In this document: one piece after another, positions 6,782 through 16,865 of the stretch
How the letters are laid out: each line of letters opens with the position of its first letter
How positions within the stretch are numbered: position 1 is the stretch's first letter
DNA from: Syntrophomonas sp.
GTDB taxonomy: Bacteria; Bacillota; Syntrophomonadia; Syntrophomonadales; Syntrophomonadaceae
Length of the DNA: 58,336 nt
Reading direction: 5' to 3'
Assembly (NCBI RefSeq): GCF_028707975.1
Contig: NZ_JAQVZX010000007.1
Coordinates: forward strand, 1-58,336
Translations under genes and position numbers: made by a program
The notes under the pieces: generated by a model
What the model was told of the DNA's origin: nothing
Seen by the model: only the letters and a program-made list of their open reading frames with translations
Database searches by the model: none

Positions 6782-8443
6782 ATGTCTGAAGAGTCTCGTG
6801 TTAAAATTATTCCCCTGGGCGGATTGGGGGAAATTGGGAAGAACATGACTGCCATCAGATATCAGGATAGTATTTTAGTTATTGATGCCGGGCTTATGTT
6901 CCCTGAAGAAGAATTGCTGGGTATTGATATCGTAATTCCTGATATTACTTATCTGATGGAAAACAAAGATAAGGTTGAGGCCATATTGCTTACCCACGGA
7001 CATGAGGATCATGTGGGAGGGCTTCCTTATGTATTGAAAGAAATAAATGTGCCCGTATATGGAAGCAGGCTAACCCTGGGAATTGTAGAGGAAAAGCTTA
7101 AAGAACACAACCTGGGAAGTGTCCAATTGCAGACTGTTCGTCCCCGTGATCTAATATCTATTGGTCCTTATGAAGTGGAATTCATAAGAGTTAGTCATAG
7201 TATTCCCGATGCTCTGGCCATAGCCCTGCACACCCCGCTCGGAATAATACTGCATACCGGAGATATCAAGCTGGACCAGACGCCAGTCGATGGAGAAGTG
7301 GTGGATTTTCGGAAATTAGCCGAACTGGGCGAAAAAGGCGTACTGGTTATGCTGGGTGATAGCACTAATGCTGACAAAGTGGGATTTACCATGTCGGAGA
7401 AGGTAGTGGGGAATACCTTTGATGAATTGTTTGGCAAATGTGAAGGTCGCATAATTGTTACTACCTTTGCCTCCAATGTTCATCGAATTCAGCAAGTAAT
7501 CTCTACAGCCCAAAAATATGGGCGTAAAGTAGCAGTGGTAGGACGCAGTATGGTTAATAATGTGCGTATATCCAGTCAACTGGGCTATATGAATATTCCC
7601 GATGGAATATTGATTGAGATGGAGGATATTGGTAAGTATCCAACGGGTGAGATCGTTATCGTAACTACTGGTTCTCAGGGTGAGCCTATGTCTGCTCTTA
7701 CCCGAATAGCCACGGCGGATCATCGCTGGGTGGCTATTGAACCAGGGGATACTGTCATTATATCAGCTACTCCTATCCCCGGAAATGAAAAATTGGTGGC
7801 AAAAACGGTTGACTTGCTATTTAGGCAGGGTGCAGAAGTGATATATGAAAAGGGGGCAGGAGTACATGTCTCTGGTCATGCCTCGCAGGAAGAATTGAAA
7901 ATCCTGCTGAATCTTATCCGACCCAGGTATTTTATACCCGTGCATGGTGAATACCGGCATTTGATGAAGCATGCTAAACTCGCGGAAAGCCTGGGTATAC
8001 CGAGATCACGCATTTTTGTTGCCGAAAATGGCCAGATAATCGAGGTGGGAAAAAAGAAAGCCGTTACCAGTGGGAAAGTAACAGCAGGAAAAGTACTGGT
8101 AGATGGACTGGGCGTAGGAGATGTGGGTAATATTGTACTTCGCGACCGCAAACAGCTTTCCCAGGATGGTATCATGATTGTAGTGGTTACAATAAACAAA
8201 GAATCCGGTGAAGTAGTAGCGGGGCCCGACATTGTTAGCCGTGGTTTTGTTTATGTCCGCGAATCCGAGAAGTTGATTGAGAATGCTAAAGAAAAGGTCA
8301 ATGAGGCCCTGGAGGTATGCTCCAAAAGGAATATAAGCGAATGGGCCGTTATAAAAGCTCAGGTTCGCGAGAAGCTGGGTAAGCATCTGTATGAAAAAAC
8401 AGGTCGTCGACCCATGATATTGCCAATCATAGTAGAGGTATAA
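6782..8443 (+). CDS. rnj: Ribonuclease J
   Basis: IIPLGGLGEIGKNMTAIRY, LTHGHEDHVGG metallo-beta-lactamase motif, TGSQGEPMSALTRIA beta-CASP motif. ORF track 6779..8443. Confidence 0.95.
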   Translation: MSEESRVKIIPLGGLGEIGKNMTAIRYQDSILVIDAGLMFPEEELLGIDIVIPDITYLMENKDKVEAILLTHGHEDHVGGLPYVLKEINVPVYGSRLTLGIVEEKLKEHNLGSVQLQTVRPRDLISIGPYEVEFIRVSHSIPDALAIALHTPLGIILHTGDIKLDQTPVDGEVVDFRKLAELGEKGVLVMLGDSTNADKVGFTMSEKVVGNTFDELFGKCEGRIIVTTFASNVHRIQQVISTAQKYGRKVAVVGRSMVNNVRISSQLGYMNIPDGILIEMEDIGKYPTGEIVIVTTGSQGEPMSALTRIATADHRWVAIEPGDTVIISATPIPGNEKLVAKTVDLLFRQGAEVIYEKGAGVHVSGHASQEELKILLNLIRPRYFIPVHGEYRHLMKHAKLAESLGIPRSRIFVAENGQIIEVGKKKAVTSGKVTAGKVLVDGLGVGDVGNIVLRDRKQLSQDGIMIVVVTINKESGEVVAGPDIVSRGFVYVRESEKLIENAKEKVNEALEVCSKRNISEWAVIKAQVREKLGKHLYEKTGRRPMILPIIVEV

Positions 8444-8453
8444 ATCTGAATTA

Positions 8454-8508
8454 AAAAGGGGCAGGCTGGACTCTGCTTCATTAGGTCCAGCCTGCCCCTT
8501 TTGTTATT
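8454..8508 (+). terminator. Strong intrinsic terminator after rnj
   Basis: AAAAGGGGCAGGCTGGAC (8454-8471) / GTCCAGCCTGCCCCTTTT (8485-8502), perfect 18-bp stem with flanking A/T tracts. Confidence 0.9.
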
Positions 8509-8580
8509 TTCATGTATTATTTTCTCCCTTGGGGTGATGCTAAGAAAAAGGAAATATACTGAAGAAGGGAGCAAGGTGTT

Positions 8581-9279
8581 TTGCGGCAACCCCACCATAC
8601 GTCAAGCAGTGAAACTGAGCAAAAAGTAGAAAACATCAAAGAACTGGGTCAGATTGAAGTACCCAGTTTCAAGAGCGATATCCATTGTATAACCATTTCT
8701 GGTCAGGTTGAAGGCCATATGGTACTTCCCCCGCAGAATAAGACCACTAAATACGAACACATTATACCCCAACTGGTAGCAGTGGAAGAAAATCCGCAGA
8801 TTAAGGGCTTGTTGGTGGCGCTTAATACTGTGGGTGGAGATGTGGAAGCTGGCCTGGCACTGGCCGAAATGATAGCCAGTCTCTCTAAACCTACCGTTTC
8901 CATAGTATTAGGGGGCGGGCATTCTATAGGCTCTACCATTGCAGTCTGTACAAATTATTCGTTTATTGCCCCTTCAGCTACTATGACGATTCACCCAATA
9001 CGTTTGACTGGTTTAGTAATCGGAGTACCCCAAACCTATGAATACCTGGATAAAATGCAGGATCGGGTGGTTCGTTTTGTAGTGGAGCATTCTAATATAA
9101 GTGAAGAAAAGTTCCGGGAATTAATGTTCAGAATGGGAGATCTGGCCCGTGATATTGGTACTGTACTGGTAGGTAAGGATGCGGTTGATTGCGGTTTAAT
9201 TGACCAGTTGGGCGGCATCAAGGATGCCCTGGCCAAAATACATGAATTAAAAAATGCTCCCGGGGGAATGGTACAATGA
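8581..9279 (+). CDS. tepA: ClpP-family protease, TepA-like (translocation-enhancing protein)
   Basis: [19 protein letters not shown] and [31 protein letters not shown] (ClpP-like Ser/His). Located between rnj and ylzJ as in Bacillus. Confidence 0.88.
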   Translation: MRQPHHTSSSETEQKVENIKELGQIEVPSFKSDIHCITISGQVEGHMVLPPQNKTTKYEHIIPQLVAVEENPQIKGLLVALNTVGGDVEAGLALAEMIASLSKPTVSIVLGGGHSIGSTIAVCTNYSFIAPSATMTIHPIRLTGLVIGVPQTYEYLDKMQDRVVRFVVEHSNISEEKFRELMFRMGDLARDIGTVLVGKDAVDCGLIDQLGGIKDALAKIHELKNAPGGMVQ

Positions 9280-9509
9280 TATTTTATACACCTGATCCCA
9301 TGGAATACCTTGCTTACGGTCAGGAGTTAGGAGAGCCTATAATTCTGAAGCTTCCGTCAGGGGGAGTGATTAATGCGGTGAAAGATGAATCCAGGCAATT
9401 AAGAATATTAAATATTGTGAGCACTGACCCCCTGGATTATTTAAATAGCCAATACCAACCGGGAACAATTATTGCTATGCAGCCGGATTGGGAAAAATTA
9501 AAAGCTTGA
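9276..9509 (+). CDS. YlzJ-like protein
   Basis: Short ORF overlapping tepA by ATGA; position and [17 protein letters not shown]...[16 protein letters not shown] typical of YlzJ. Confidence 0.8.
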   Translation: MIFYTPDPMEYLAYGQELGEPIILKLPSGGVINAVKDESRQLRILNIVSTDPLDYLNSQYQPGTIIAMQPDWEKLKA

Positions 9510-9595
9510 TGGCAGCAGGCTCAAGCATTTTGCAGACATTTATCACAGGCAATGTGATATAATCTAAAAAGTGTTTTTCAAGGGGAGAGAGGATT

Positions 9596-10381
9596 TTGAC
9601 TTTATTTCAGGCGATAGTTTTGGGTGCGGTACAAGGATTAACCGAATTCCTTCCCGTAAGCAGTTCTGGTCATTTGGTTATTTTCCAACATATTTTTGCT
9701 ATTGAAGAAGCCCCCTTAACTTTTGATGTATTGGTTCATCTTGGCACTCTAATTGCGGTATTTATAGCCTTTTGGGACGATATTTTGGGTATATTGAAGA
9801 AGCCTTTTTGCCGTTTGACATATTTGCTTATTGTGGGATGTATTCCTGCTGGATTAGCTGGTTTTCTCCTGGCTCCGTATTTCGAAAAGGCCTTTGACTC
9901 TCTTTTAGTAGTAGGAATTGCCTTGATATTTACGGGAATACTCTTAAGCTTGTCTGAAAATTTAGCTCAAAGGCATTTTGGCCTGAAACAAGAGGAAGAG
10001 ACCGCCTTTTCAGATGCATTATTTATTGGCATTCTTCAGGCCCTGGCCATTGTACCGGGTTTATCTCGCTCAGGTTCTACCATAGCTGCCGGTTTGATGG
10101 CCGGTCTGGATCGGGAATTTGCAGCTCGATTCTCTTTCTTGCTTTCCATTCCGGTAATAATCGGAGCCGGTATTTTTGAATTAAGTGATGTATTTGTTAC
10201 CGGAATACCTGCCAGCAACATCTTACCTTACACTTTGGGGCCGTTGACAGCAGCTCTATTCGGCTTATTTGCCATTAAAGTAGTGTTGGGTCTGGTGCGA
10301 AAAGGGAAATTGGCATATTTTTCTTACTATTGTTGGATTTTAGCGGTCATTACCCTATGTTGGTATAATATAGGTAAATAG
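9596..10381 (+). CDS. uppP: Undecaprenyl-diphosphatase (BacA/UppP)
   Basis: [23 protein letters not shown] and [19 protein letters not shown] signature motifs. Confidence 0.96.
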   Translation: MTLFQAIVLGAVQGLTEFLPVSSSGHLVIFQHIFAIEEAPLTFDVLVHLGTLIAVFIAFWDDILGILKKPFCRLTYLLIVGCIPAGLAGFLLAPYFEKAFDSLLVVGIALIFTGILLSLSENLAQRHFGLKQEEETAFSDALFIGILQALAIVPGLSRSGSTIAAGLMAGLDREFAARFSFLLSIPVIIGAGIFELSDVFVTGIPASNILPYTLGPLTAALFGLFAIKVVLGLVRKGKLAYFSYYCWILAVITLCWYNIGK

Positions 10382-10392
10382 AATACAGAGTA

Positions 10393-10420
10393 AACGGGGG
10401 GTAAGCCCCTGTTTTTTCAT
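10393..10420 (+). terminator. Intrinsic terminator after uppP
   Basis: AACGGGGGGTAAGCCCCTGTTTTTTC hairpin plus T-tract. Confidence 0.65.
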
Positions 10421-10468
10421 TTATGAGGAAGGATTATACCAATAATTGGCGAACACATCTATAGTATT

Positions 10469-10550
10469 TACTCCACTAAAAAACCCCTTTTGTTGAATAA
10501 GAGTTGTATAAATATAACAAACGGTATTGGCGAAGCATGGATGCAACACC
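10469..10550 (-). repeat. Family A right-end fragment (one-ended)
   Basis: TACTCCACTAAAAAACCCCTTTTGTTGAATAAGAGTTGTATAAATATAACAAACGGTATTGGCGAAGCATGGATGCAACACC. Its reverse complement aligns with 57648-57731. Confidence 0.75.
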
Positions 10551-10641
10551 CCGGCTAAGGTGTGCAGGCGAAAGGGCGCGCGTGACAGGATGTCGCAAGC
10601 AAATGGCTTCTTTGTATCTGGGAACAAGAGGTGAAATAATC

Positions 10642-12867
10642 ATTCAAGATAAGGGAAAAAAGCCTAAAGCCAAATCCGAAAAAACAAAAGACAAAAGTAA
10701 AATAAGCCGGGAGCGGATAAAAAGGGAAATAATAGCACTGGTTGTCTTCATGCTGGCTATTTTTGTCTATATTAGTGTGAGCCGATTTAGCGGCAGGGTT
10801 GAAAGCACACAATTTATTGGAGTTCTGGGCACCTATATTTTAAAGGGTTTAGAGCTTTTGCTGGGTAGTGGAGCATTGTTTTTCTCTTTTTATTTGTTGT
10901 TCTGGTCTATGGTTATTGGTATTGATAGGAAAATATGGTCTATTCGCATGTGGGGAGCCAGCCTTATATTTTTATCATGTTTACTCTGGCTCAGCCTTTA
11001 TGATATACCAAGCGGATTAAGTGCCTGGGAAGCAGGAACTAAAGGTATGGGCGGCGGGATTTTGGGCGGTGTTCTGGTTACCGGGGTTATTACCTTGCTT
11101 GGGAAAGTAGGAGCAACAATAATTTTAATTTTAAATATGGCAGTTGCTATTTTGCTGATAGTGGGTAAACCCATTAAGGTTATTATTGACTTTATTATTA
11201 ATTCCAGCCGTGTTTTAAAGAGCAGCCTGGACAAGATAATGTATTATGAGGCTGATGATGATTTGCCGCTACCGGGAGAAAGTCGAGATCAGGTAATAAT
11301 TAACCATCCAGAATCGTCACCAGGGGAGATCGGGAATGAGTGGTCGCGGGTGGAAAATGCCCCCTTGTTGCCTGAATCGGCCATTAGTCTTGATAAATCA
11401 ATTTCTTATACAGATAAGAACAAAATCCGGTCGATAAGTAGTCAGCTTGATTATCAGAAGCCCCCTTTGGATTTGCTGGGTGAAGTTAGCCGGGAAAGAA
11501 TTATTGATAAAAAAAATATCAAGGAAAGTATTGGAGTTCTAGAAGATACCTTTGCAAATTTTGGCATCAAGGTGAAAGTCAACCAGGTTAGCTGTGGACC
11601 AGCTGTAACCCGTTATGAACTTACGCCGGCTCCGGGGGTTAAAGTTAGCAGGATTCTAAGTCTTACTGATGATTTGCAGTTGAACCTGGCTGCACCGGGA
11701 ATAAGAATAGAGGCTCCTATTCCAGGGAAATCAGCAGTGGGCATAGAAGTTCCCAACAGTAAACTCTTAAGTGTAGGTTTACGCAACCTCCTTTCTTCGC
11801 CGGCTTTCAAGAATTTAAACACTCCTCTGGCCTTTGCTTTAGGGGAGGATATCAGTGGCAATACCGTGGTGGGAAAGTTGAACGATATGCCTCATCTTTT
11901 GATTGCCGGATCCACCGGATCGGGGAAAAGTGTCTGTATCAACAGTATGATAATGATCTTCCTGTTCAATTCGACACCGGATGAATTAAAATTTGTCTTT
12001 ATAGATCCTAAAATGGTTGAGCTCGCTGCTTATAATGGTATTCCTCATTTAATGACTCCAGTAGTTACCGATCCCAAGAAGGCCTCGGTGGTACTGCGCT
12101 GGATGGTTTCAGAAATGGAAAAACGCTATAAAATGTTTGCTGATCGAGGGGTAAGAGATATTCAGAGATTTAATCAGCTTAGCGAAGAAAGCTTGCCTTA
12201 TATCGTAATAATCATTGATGAACTGGCTGATTTGATGATGGTTTCGCCTGTTGAGGTGGAAGATTCCATTTGCCGACTGGCGCAAATGTCCCGGGCTGCT
12301 GGGATGCATCTGATTGTCGCCACCCAAAGACCTTCAGTAGATGTGGTTACTGGTATAATTAAGGCCAATATTCCCTCGCGTATAGCTTTTGCAGTTTCTT
12401 CCCAGGCTGATTCGCGGACCATCCTGGATTCTTCTGGAGCGGAAAAACTCTTGGGGAAAGGGGACATGCTTTTTTTGCCGGTAGGAGCAGCAAAACCTTA
12501 CCGGGTACAAGGGGCTTATGTTAGCGATGGAGATATCGAGAAGGTGGTCAATTATGTCAAAGAACAGCTGCCCCAGTCCGAAGAAGCCGAGGTAGCCAGC
12601 GAGATAGATATGGCTCTGGATAGATTGGAAGAGGACTATGGCGATGAACTCTTTTGGGATGCGGTAAGCGTTTTTGTAGAGAATCGTAAGGCCTCAGTAT
12701 CCTTGCTGCAGAGACGCTTACGCATAGGTTATGCCCGGGCGGCACGCCTGGTTGATTTGATGGAAGATAGGGGAATAGTATCGGAATTGGATAGCAGCAA
12801 AAAGCGCGAAGTTTTAATCGATAGAGAGCAATTGGATAAACTATGCAGCAACTCTAAACTGTGTTAA
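10642..12867 (+). CDS. DNA translocase FtsK/SpoIIIE
   Basis: ORF track 10504..12867. N-terminal TM helices, LIAGSTGSGKSVCINSMI Walker A, IVIIIDELADLMMV Walker B, C-terminal gamma wHTH. Proposed start ATT at 10642 after GAGGTG; the track start lies inside a repeat. Confidence 0.93.
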   Translation: MQDKGKKPKAKSEKTKDKSKISRERIKREIIALVVFMLAIFVYISVSRFSGRVESTQFIGVLGTYILKGLELLLGSGALFFSFYLLFWSMVIGIDRKIWSIRMWGASLIFLSCLLWLSLYDIPSGLSAWEAGTKGMGGGILGGVLVTGVITLLGKVGATIILILNMAVAILLIVGKPIKVIIDFIINSSRVLKSSLDKIMYYEADDDLPLPGESRDQVIINHPESSPGEIGNEWSRVENAPLLPESAISLDKSISYTDKNKIRSISSQLDYQKPPLDLLGEVSRERIIDKKNIKESIGVLEDTFANFGIKVKVNQVSCGPAVTRYELTPAPGVKVSRILSLTDDLQLNLAAPGIRIEAPIPGKSAVGIEVPNSKLLSVGLRNLLSSPAFKNLNTPLAFALGEDISGNTVVGKLNDMPHLLIAGSTGSGKSVCINSMIMIFLFNSTPDELKFVFIDPKMVELAAYNGIPHLMTPVVTDPKKASVVLRWMVSEMEKRYKMFADRGVRDIQRFNQLSEESLPYIVIIIDELADLMMVSPVEVEDSICRLAQMSRAAGMHLIVATQRPSVDVVTGIIKANIPSRIAFAVSSQADSRTILDSSGAEKLLGKGDMLFLPVGAAKPYRVQGAYVSDGDIEKVVNYVKEQLPQSEEAEVASEIDMALDRLEEDYGDELFWDAVSVFVENRKASVSLLQRRLRIGYARAARLVDLMEDRGIVSELDSSKKREVLIDREQLDKLCSNSKLC

Positions 12868-12978
12868 TATGCAGGCAGTGTAAAGTCCAGGTTGCCATTT
12901 TACTATAGCCAGGATGGGGGCGAGGTTGTAACATTTTACCAGCTTTTGCCCTGAGCCATTTTAAAAGGGAGATTGAAT

Positions 12979-13944
12979 ATGAGGTTAACCTCTAGAGAAA
13001 AGGAAATTTTTGAAGTATTGAAGAAAGAACCTCTGATTTCTCAGGAGGAACTGGCACAACGCTTAGCTATAACTCGTTCGTCAATAGCGGTCCATATATC
13101 CAACCTGATGAAAAAAGGTGTAATTCTGGGAAAGGGATATGTTTTTAACGAACAGGTCTCAGTAGTTGTTATTGGAGAAAGCTACTATTACATCAAAACC
13201 AGTGGGGCAGAAGATGATTGTTCGATTAATATTGGCTTGGGAGGATTTGCTGTCGATACAGGAAGAATTTTTGCAAACTTTGGCTTAAATGTTAAACTAA
13301 TAACTATAATAGGAAATGACAATGAAGGAACAAATATTTTAAATGAACTGCAAGGTAAAGGTATCGATACAGTAAATATATTTAGACATACCAAAAAAAG
13401 AAGCTGTCGTAAAATATTCTTAAACGATAATCGGATACTGGAAGAAAATTTTAGTATGCAGGAATATGAGAAGGCAATTGATGCTAGAGAATGGGTAGTT
13501 TTCAACTGTGAATGGTTGGCAGTTGAAAGCAAGTTTCAGGAGCTTTTGCATCTTAAATCAATTGGAAAGGATGAGGAGAAACTCCCCTTCTTCTGCACCT
13601 ACCGTTACTTGGATTTAATAGAAGAAATGCCACCTTATTTGTCACGCTATGCTCTGTTGGTTTTAGGGGTACAAGATGATAGTATACTGGACTATTATTC
13701 AAGCCAGGCTCAGATGTTGAGTTCTGATGGAGTGCAAAGCATTGTTCTAAGTGACGGAAACACGAGGCTGCTTTATTTTCAGCAAGGAATCGCTTATGAG
13801 TTTCCCTTACTCCCCAACCAGAGTTTTGATAGTAGAGAGGGATTACCTGCTTTATTAGCAGGGATTGTTTATGGCCTATCCAGTGGTTATTCTTTGCGAC
13901 AGGCAGTTAGAATAGCTATGGGTACAGCCTCGTCTAATGATTGA
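12979..13944 (+). CDS. Winged-helix/HTH protein fused to a PfkB-like (ribokinase-fold) domain lacking the GAGD motif
   Basis: LTSREKEIFEVLKKEPLISQEELAQRLAITRSSIAVHISNLMKKGVI HTH. GLGGFAVDTGRIFANFGLNVKLITIIGNDNEGTNIL is PfkB-like. The C-terminus has SFDSREGLPALLAGIVYGL where kinases have (T)GAGDxFxAG. ORF track 12973. Confidence 0.75.
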   Translation: MRLTSREKEIFEVLKKEPLISQEELAQRLAITRSSIAVHISNLMKKGVILGKGYVFNEQVSVVVIGESYYYIKTSGAEDDCSINIGLGGFAVDTGRIFANFGLNVKLITIIGNDNEGTNILNELQGKGIDTVNIFRHTKKRSCRKIFLNDNRILEENFSMQEYEKAIDAREWVVFNCEWLAVESKFQELLHLKSIGKDEEKLPFFCTYRYLDLIEEMPPYLSRYALLVLGVQDDSILDYYSSQAQMLSSDGVQSIVLSDGNTRLLYFQQGIAYEFPLLPNQSFDSREGLPALLAGIVYGLSSGYSLRQAVRIAMGTASSND

Positions 13945-14049
13945 GGCTTTTGCATAATTCTTCCGCGAAAATGGTTTAAATATGCAGTGTGTGTAAAAGA
14001 TAACAACACTATATATTGTAGTTTTTAAAAATATCCTCACTGATATTTT

Positions 14050-14104
14050 GATTCTCCTGCAAAAACCCCTTTTTGTTGCATAAGGGTTGCATAAATATAC
14101 AAAG
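14050..14104 (-). repeat. Family A right-end fragment
   Basis: GATTCTCCTGCAAAAACCCCTTTTTGTTGCATAAGGGTTGCATAAATATACAAAG. Confidence 0.8.
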
Positions 14105-14158
14105 AGGCTTATAAATCGATAAAATTTAGGGTCAGGATCTAATTAGGAGTGAAGTAAA

Positions 14159-14896
14159 TTGGCATGGGGAAAGACTCTCCGTGAGAGGCGAGAACAACTT
14201 GGTTATACTCTGGAATTTGTGGAAGAGGAAACCAAGATACGAAAATACTATTTGGAAGCCCTGGAAAATGACCATTTTTCTTTGCTTCCGCCGAAAATCT
14301 ATGCCAGCGGTTTTGTAAAGCAATACGCTCGAATGTTGGAGTTGGATGAAAAGCAGATAGTGGGTGAGTTTAGACGATTGGCTTATGGGGATGGTGAGGA
14401 TAATGATGACATCAACCTTAAACAAACGCTATCATCTGAACCGAAAAGCTGGTTTCGTTTCAAAAACCTCTTTTTTGCCCTGGCTTTTTTGGTACTGGCA
14501 GTATGGTTGGGCAATTATTTAGTAGACTATTTGGCGCAGGAGGGAACCCGGAATATGGGTTCGGGGATTTCGCGGCAAGAACAGCCAAATGAACAAGGGC
14601 ACAACGATAAGCCAAAAAAGGAAGCTCCCGTGGCTAAAACTGCCCGGCTAGAAATCGAAGCCAAACAAAAGTGCTGGACGCTGGTAAAGGTGGATGATGA
14701 AATTATATATTCAGGTACTTTAAAAGCAGGTGAAAATAGAGTTTTCGAAGGAAAGCAGTCCATTTACATCAAAGCCGGAAATGCCGGGGGTATAGAGATA
14801 ACTTTTAATGGTCATAAAGAGGGCACAATGGGTATGCCTGGGGAAGTGAAAGAAAGGGAATTCCTGGCCCCGGGGAAGCAAGTTAAACAGGAGTAA
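14159..14896 (+). CDS. rodZ: RodZ-like HTH membrane protein (DUF4115 C-terminus)
   Basis: GKTLRERREQLGYTLEFVEEETKIRKYYLEALENDHFSLLPPKIYASGFVKQYA HTH, single TM, CWTLVKVDDEIIYSGTLKAGE domain. Confidence 0.85.
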   Translation: MAWGKTLRERREQLGYTLEFVEEETKIRKYYLEALENDHFSLLPPKIYASGFVKQYARMLELDEKQIVGEFRRLAYGDGEDNDDINLKQTLSSEPKSWFRFKNLFFALAFLVLAVWLGNYLVDYLAQEGTRNMGSGISRQEQPNEQGHNDKPKKEAPVAKTARLEIEAKQKCWTLVKVDDEIIYSGTLKAGENRVFEGKQSIYIKAGNAGGIEITFNGHKEGTMGMPGEVKEREFLAPGKQVKQE

Positions 14897-14902
14897 TAAC
14901 GG

Positions 14903-16222
14903 GTGAATATTGGTTTTATTAGTCTAGGCTGCTCCAAAAACCAGGTGGATACTGAGGTAATGATGGCGACCCTGAAGAAGGCGGGACATAAAATAGTGAA
15001 TTCGCTGGAAAGAGCGGATTTGGTAATTGTGAATACCTGCGGTTTTATTACACCGGCAAAAGAAGAATCAATAGAGGCAATTATTGAAACTGGTGAATTA
15101 AAGAAAACGGGAAGCCTACAATATCTTATAGCTGCTGGTTGCCTATCCCAGCGATATGGTCGAGATTTATTAACAGAAATACCGGAACTCGATGGGGTTT
15201 TTGGCATATCCTCTCTATCCTCTATTGCCGGGGTTGTTGAACGGGTTGTTCAGGGAGAGAGAGTCTCCTTTATGGAAGCACCGCCGCTTATATATTCGGA
15301 AAAAGGGCCGCGAATGCTCAGCACACCCCCAGGGTCTGCCTATCTGAAAATTAGTGAAGGCTGTAATAATTCTTGTGCTTACTGTGTCATTCCCTCCATC
15401 CGCGGCAGATTGCGTTCCAGACCACTTGAGGAATTGCTGGATGAAACGGCCCAGTTGCTTAAGATGGGTGTTAAAGAATTGGTTCTCGTAGCCCAGGATA
15501 CTTCCGCCTATGGCCATGATATTTCCCCCCGGACTACACTGCCGATGCTCTTGAGAGAGTTATCCAGCATTGACGGACTAGAATGGATTCGTTTAATGTA
15601 CTTGCATCCTCTTTACTTGAGCGATGATATAATTGATACTATTGCGAAAGAAAGCAAGGTGCTTCCTTATCTCGACATTCCCATTCAACATGCTTCTTCT
15701 CGAATTCTAAAACAAATGCATCGCCAGCATGATAATAAACATTTGCGTATGATGATAAGCAAGTTGCGAGCAAGAATCCCCAATCTAGCCTTGCGCACCA
15801 CAGTAATGCTTGGATTTCCCGGTGAAGAGCAAAAAGATTTTGCAGAGCTCTATGAATTTGTGGCTGAAAGTCAATTTGATTGGTTGGGAGCTTTTTGTTT
15901 TGTCCCAGAGGAAGGCAGTGAAGCTGCATTGATGCCCGAGCAAATTGAGGATAAAATCAAGGTAGAACGAAGGGATAAAATACTTAGACTCCAGCAAAAA
16001 ATTACCCGACAAAAGAACCTGGCGCGAATTAATTCCCGGGAAAAGGTTTTAATTTCTTCGCAACTCAGCAAAAATTTATATGCCGGAAGAACATATTTTC
16101 AAGCTCCTGAGGTTGATGGCTTGACTCTGGTAAAAACAGAATCCAAGTTGGCCAAAGGTAGCTTTGTTGATGTACAATTAGTAGGTGTAAGGAACTATGA
16201 TATGATTGGGGAATACCAATGA
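14903..16222 (+). CDS. rimO: Ribosomal protein S12 methylthiotransferase RimO
   Basis: IGFISLGCSKNQVDTE, ISEGCNNSCAYCVIPSIRG radical SAM motif, TRAM domain at the C-terminus. Confidence 0.95.
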   Translation: MNIGFISLGCSKNQVDTEVMMATLKKAGHKIVNSLERADLVIVNTCGFITPAKEESIEAIIETGELKKTGSLQYLIAAGCLSQRYGRDLLTEIPELDGVFGISSLSSIAGVVERVVQGERVSFMEAPPLIYSEKGPRMLSTPPGSAYLKISEGCNNSCAYCVIPSIRGRLRSRPLEELLDETAQLLKMGVKELVLVAQDTSAYGHDISPRTTLPMLLRELSSIDGLEWIRLMYLHPLYLSDDIIDTIAKESKVLPYLDIPIQHASSRILKQMHRQHDNKHLRMMISKLRARIPNLALRTTVMLGFPGEEQKDFAELYEFVAESQFDWLGAFCFVPEEGSEAALMPEQIEDKIKVERRDKILRLQQKITRQKNLARINSREKVLISSQLSKNLYAGRTYFQAPEVDGLTLVKTESKLAKGSFVDVQLVGVRNYDMIGEYQ

Positions 16223-16755
16223 ATGTGCCAAACAGCTTGACATTGATGCGGATTTTTTTAATCCCTGTTTTTGTACTGATTTTGTTAATCAAAATTCCTT
16301 ATGGGGACTATTTTGCAGCTGCTGTTTTTATTACTGCTGCTTTGACGGATAGCCTGGATGGGTATTTGGCAAGAAAATGGAAACAGGTTACCAAACTGGG
16401 GATTATTCTCGACCCCATAGCTGATAAACTCTTAATTACGGCAGCATTGATCAGTCTGGTTGAATTGGGGAGAATTCAGGGTTGGATTGCCATAATAATT
16501 CTGGGACGGGAATTTGCCGTATCGGGATTGCGGGTGGTCAAGGCCGAAGAAGGAATTATTATTCCAGCCAGTAAACTGGGCAAAATTAAGACCATAAGTC
16601 AAATAGTGGCCGTTATTTTAATTATTCTGGAAAAAGCCTACCAACCCTATATTGATCTACCATTGGGACGATGGGTAATGTATTTTGCGGTAGTCATAAC
16701 ATTAATATCCGGCTTTGAGTACTTTTATCGCTTCAAGTTGCATTCCGATGGCTAG
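16219..16755 (+). CDS. pgsA: CDP-diacylglycerol--glycerol-3-phosphate 3-phosphatidyltransferase
   Basis: NVPNSLTLMRIFLIPVF; DSLDGYLARKWKQVTKLGIILDPIADK CDP-alcohol transferase motif. Confidence 0.94.
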   Translation: MNVPNSLTLMRIFLIPVFVLILLIKIPYGDYFAAAVFITAALTDSLDGYLARKWKQVTKLGIILDPIADKLLITAALISLVELGRIQGWIAIIILGREFAVSGLRVVKAEEGIIIPASKLGKIKTISQIVAVILIILEKAYQPYIDLPLGRWVMYFAVVITLISGFEYFYRFKLHSDG

Positions 16756-16865
16756 AACTTACCCTACCTCGCTACTCTTCTTTTTCTGCGTAATTACCAA
16801 ATATTAATCAACTCTTTGCCAGCAGGGTCTATGTTATAATAAGCAGGTGAGGGGGGCAAAATTCG

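Noticed and set aside
5958-6782. Lysine riboswitch, T-box or SAM riboswitch in dap or metK leaders
   Set aside because: No conserved L-box, T-box (AGGGTGGNACCGCG) or S-box sequence found upstream of dapB, asd, dapA, rnj or metK.
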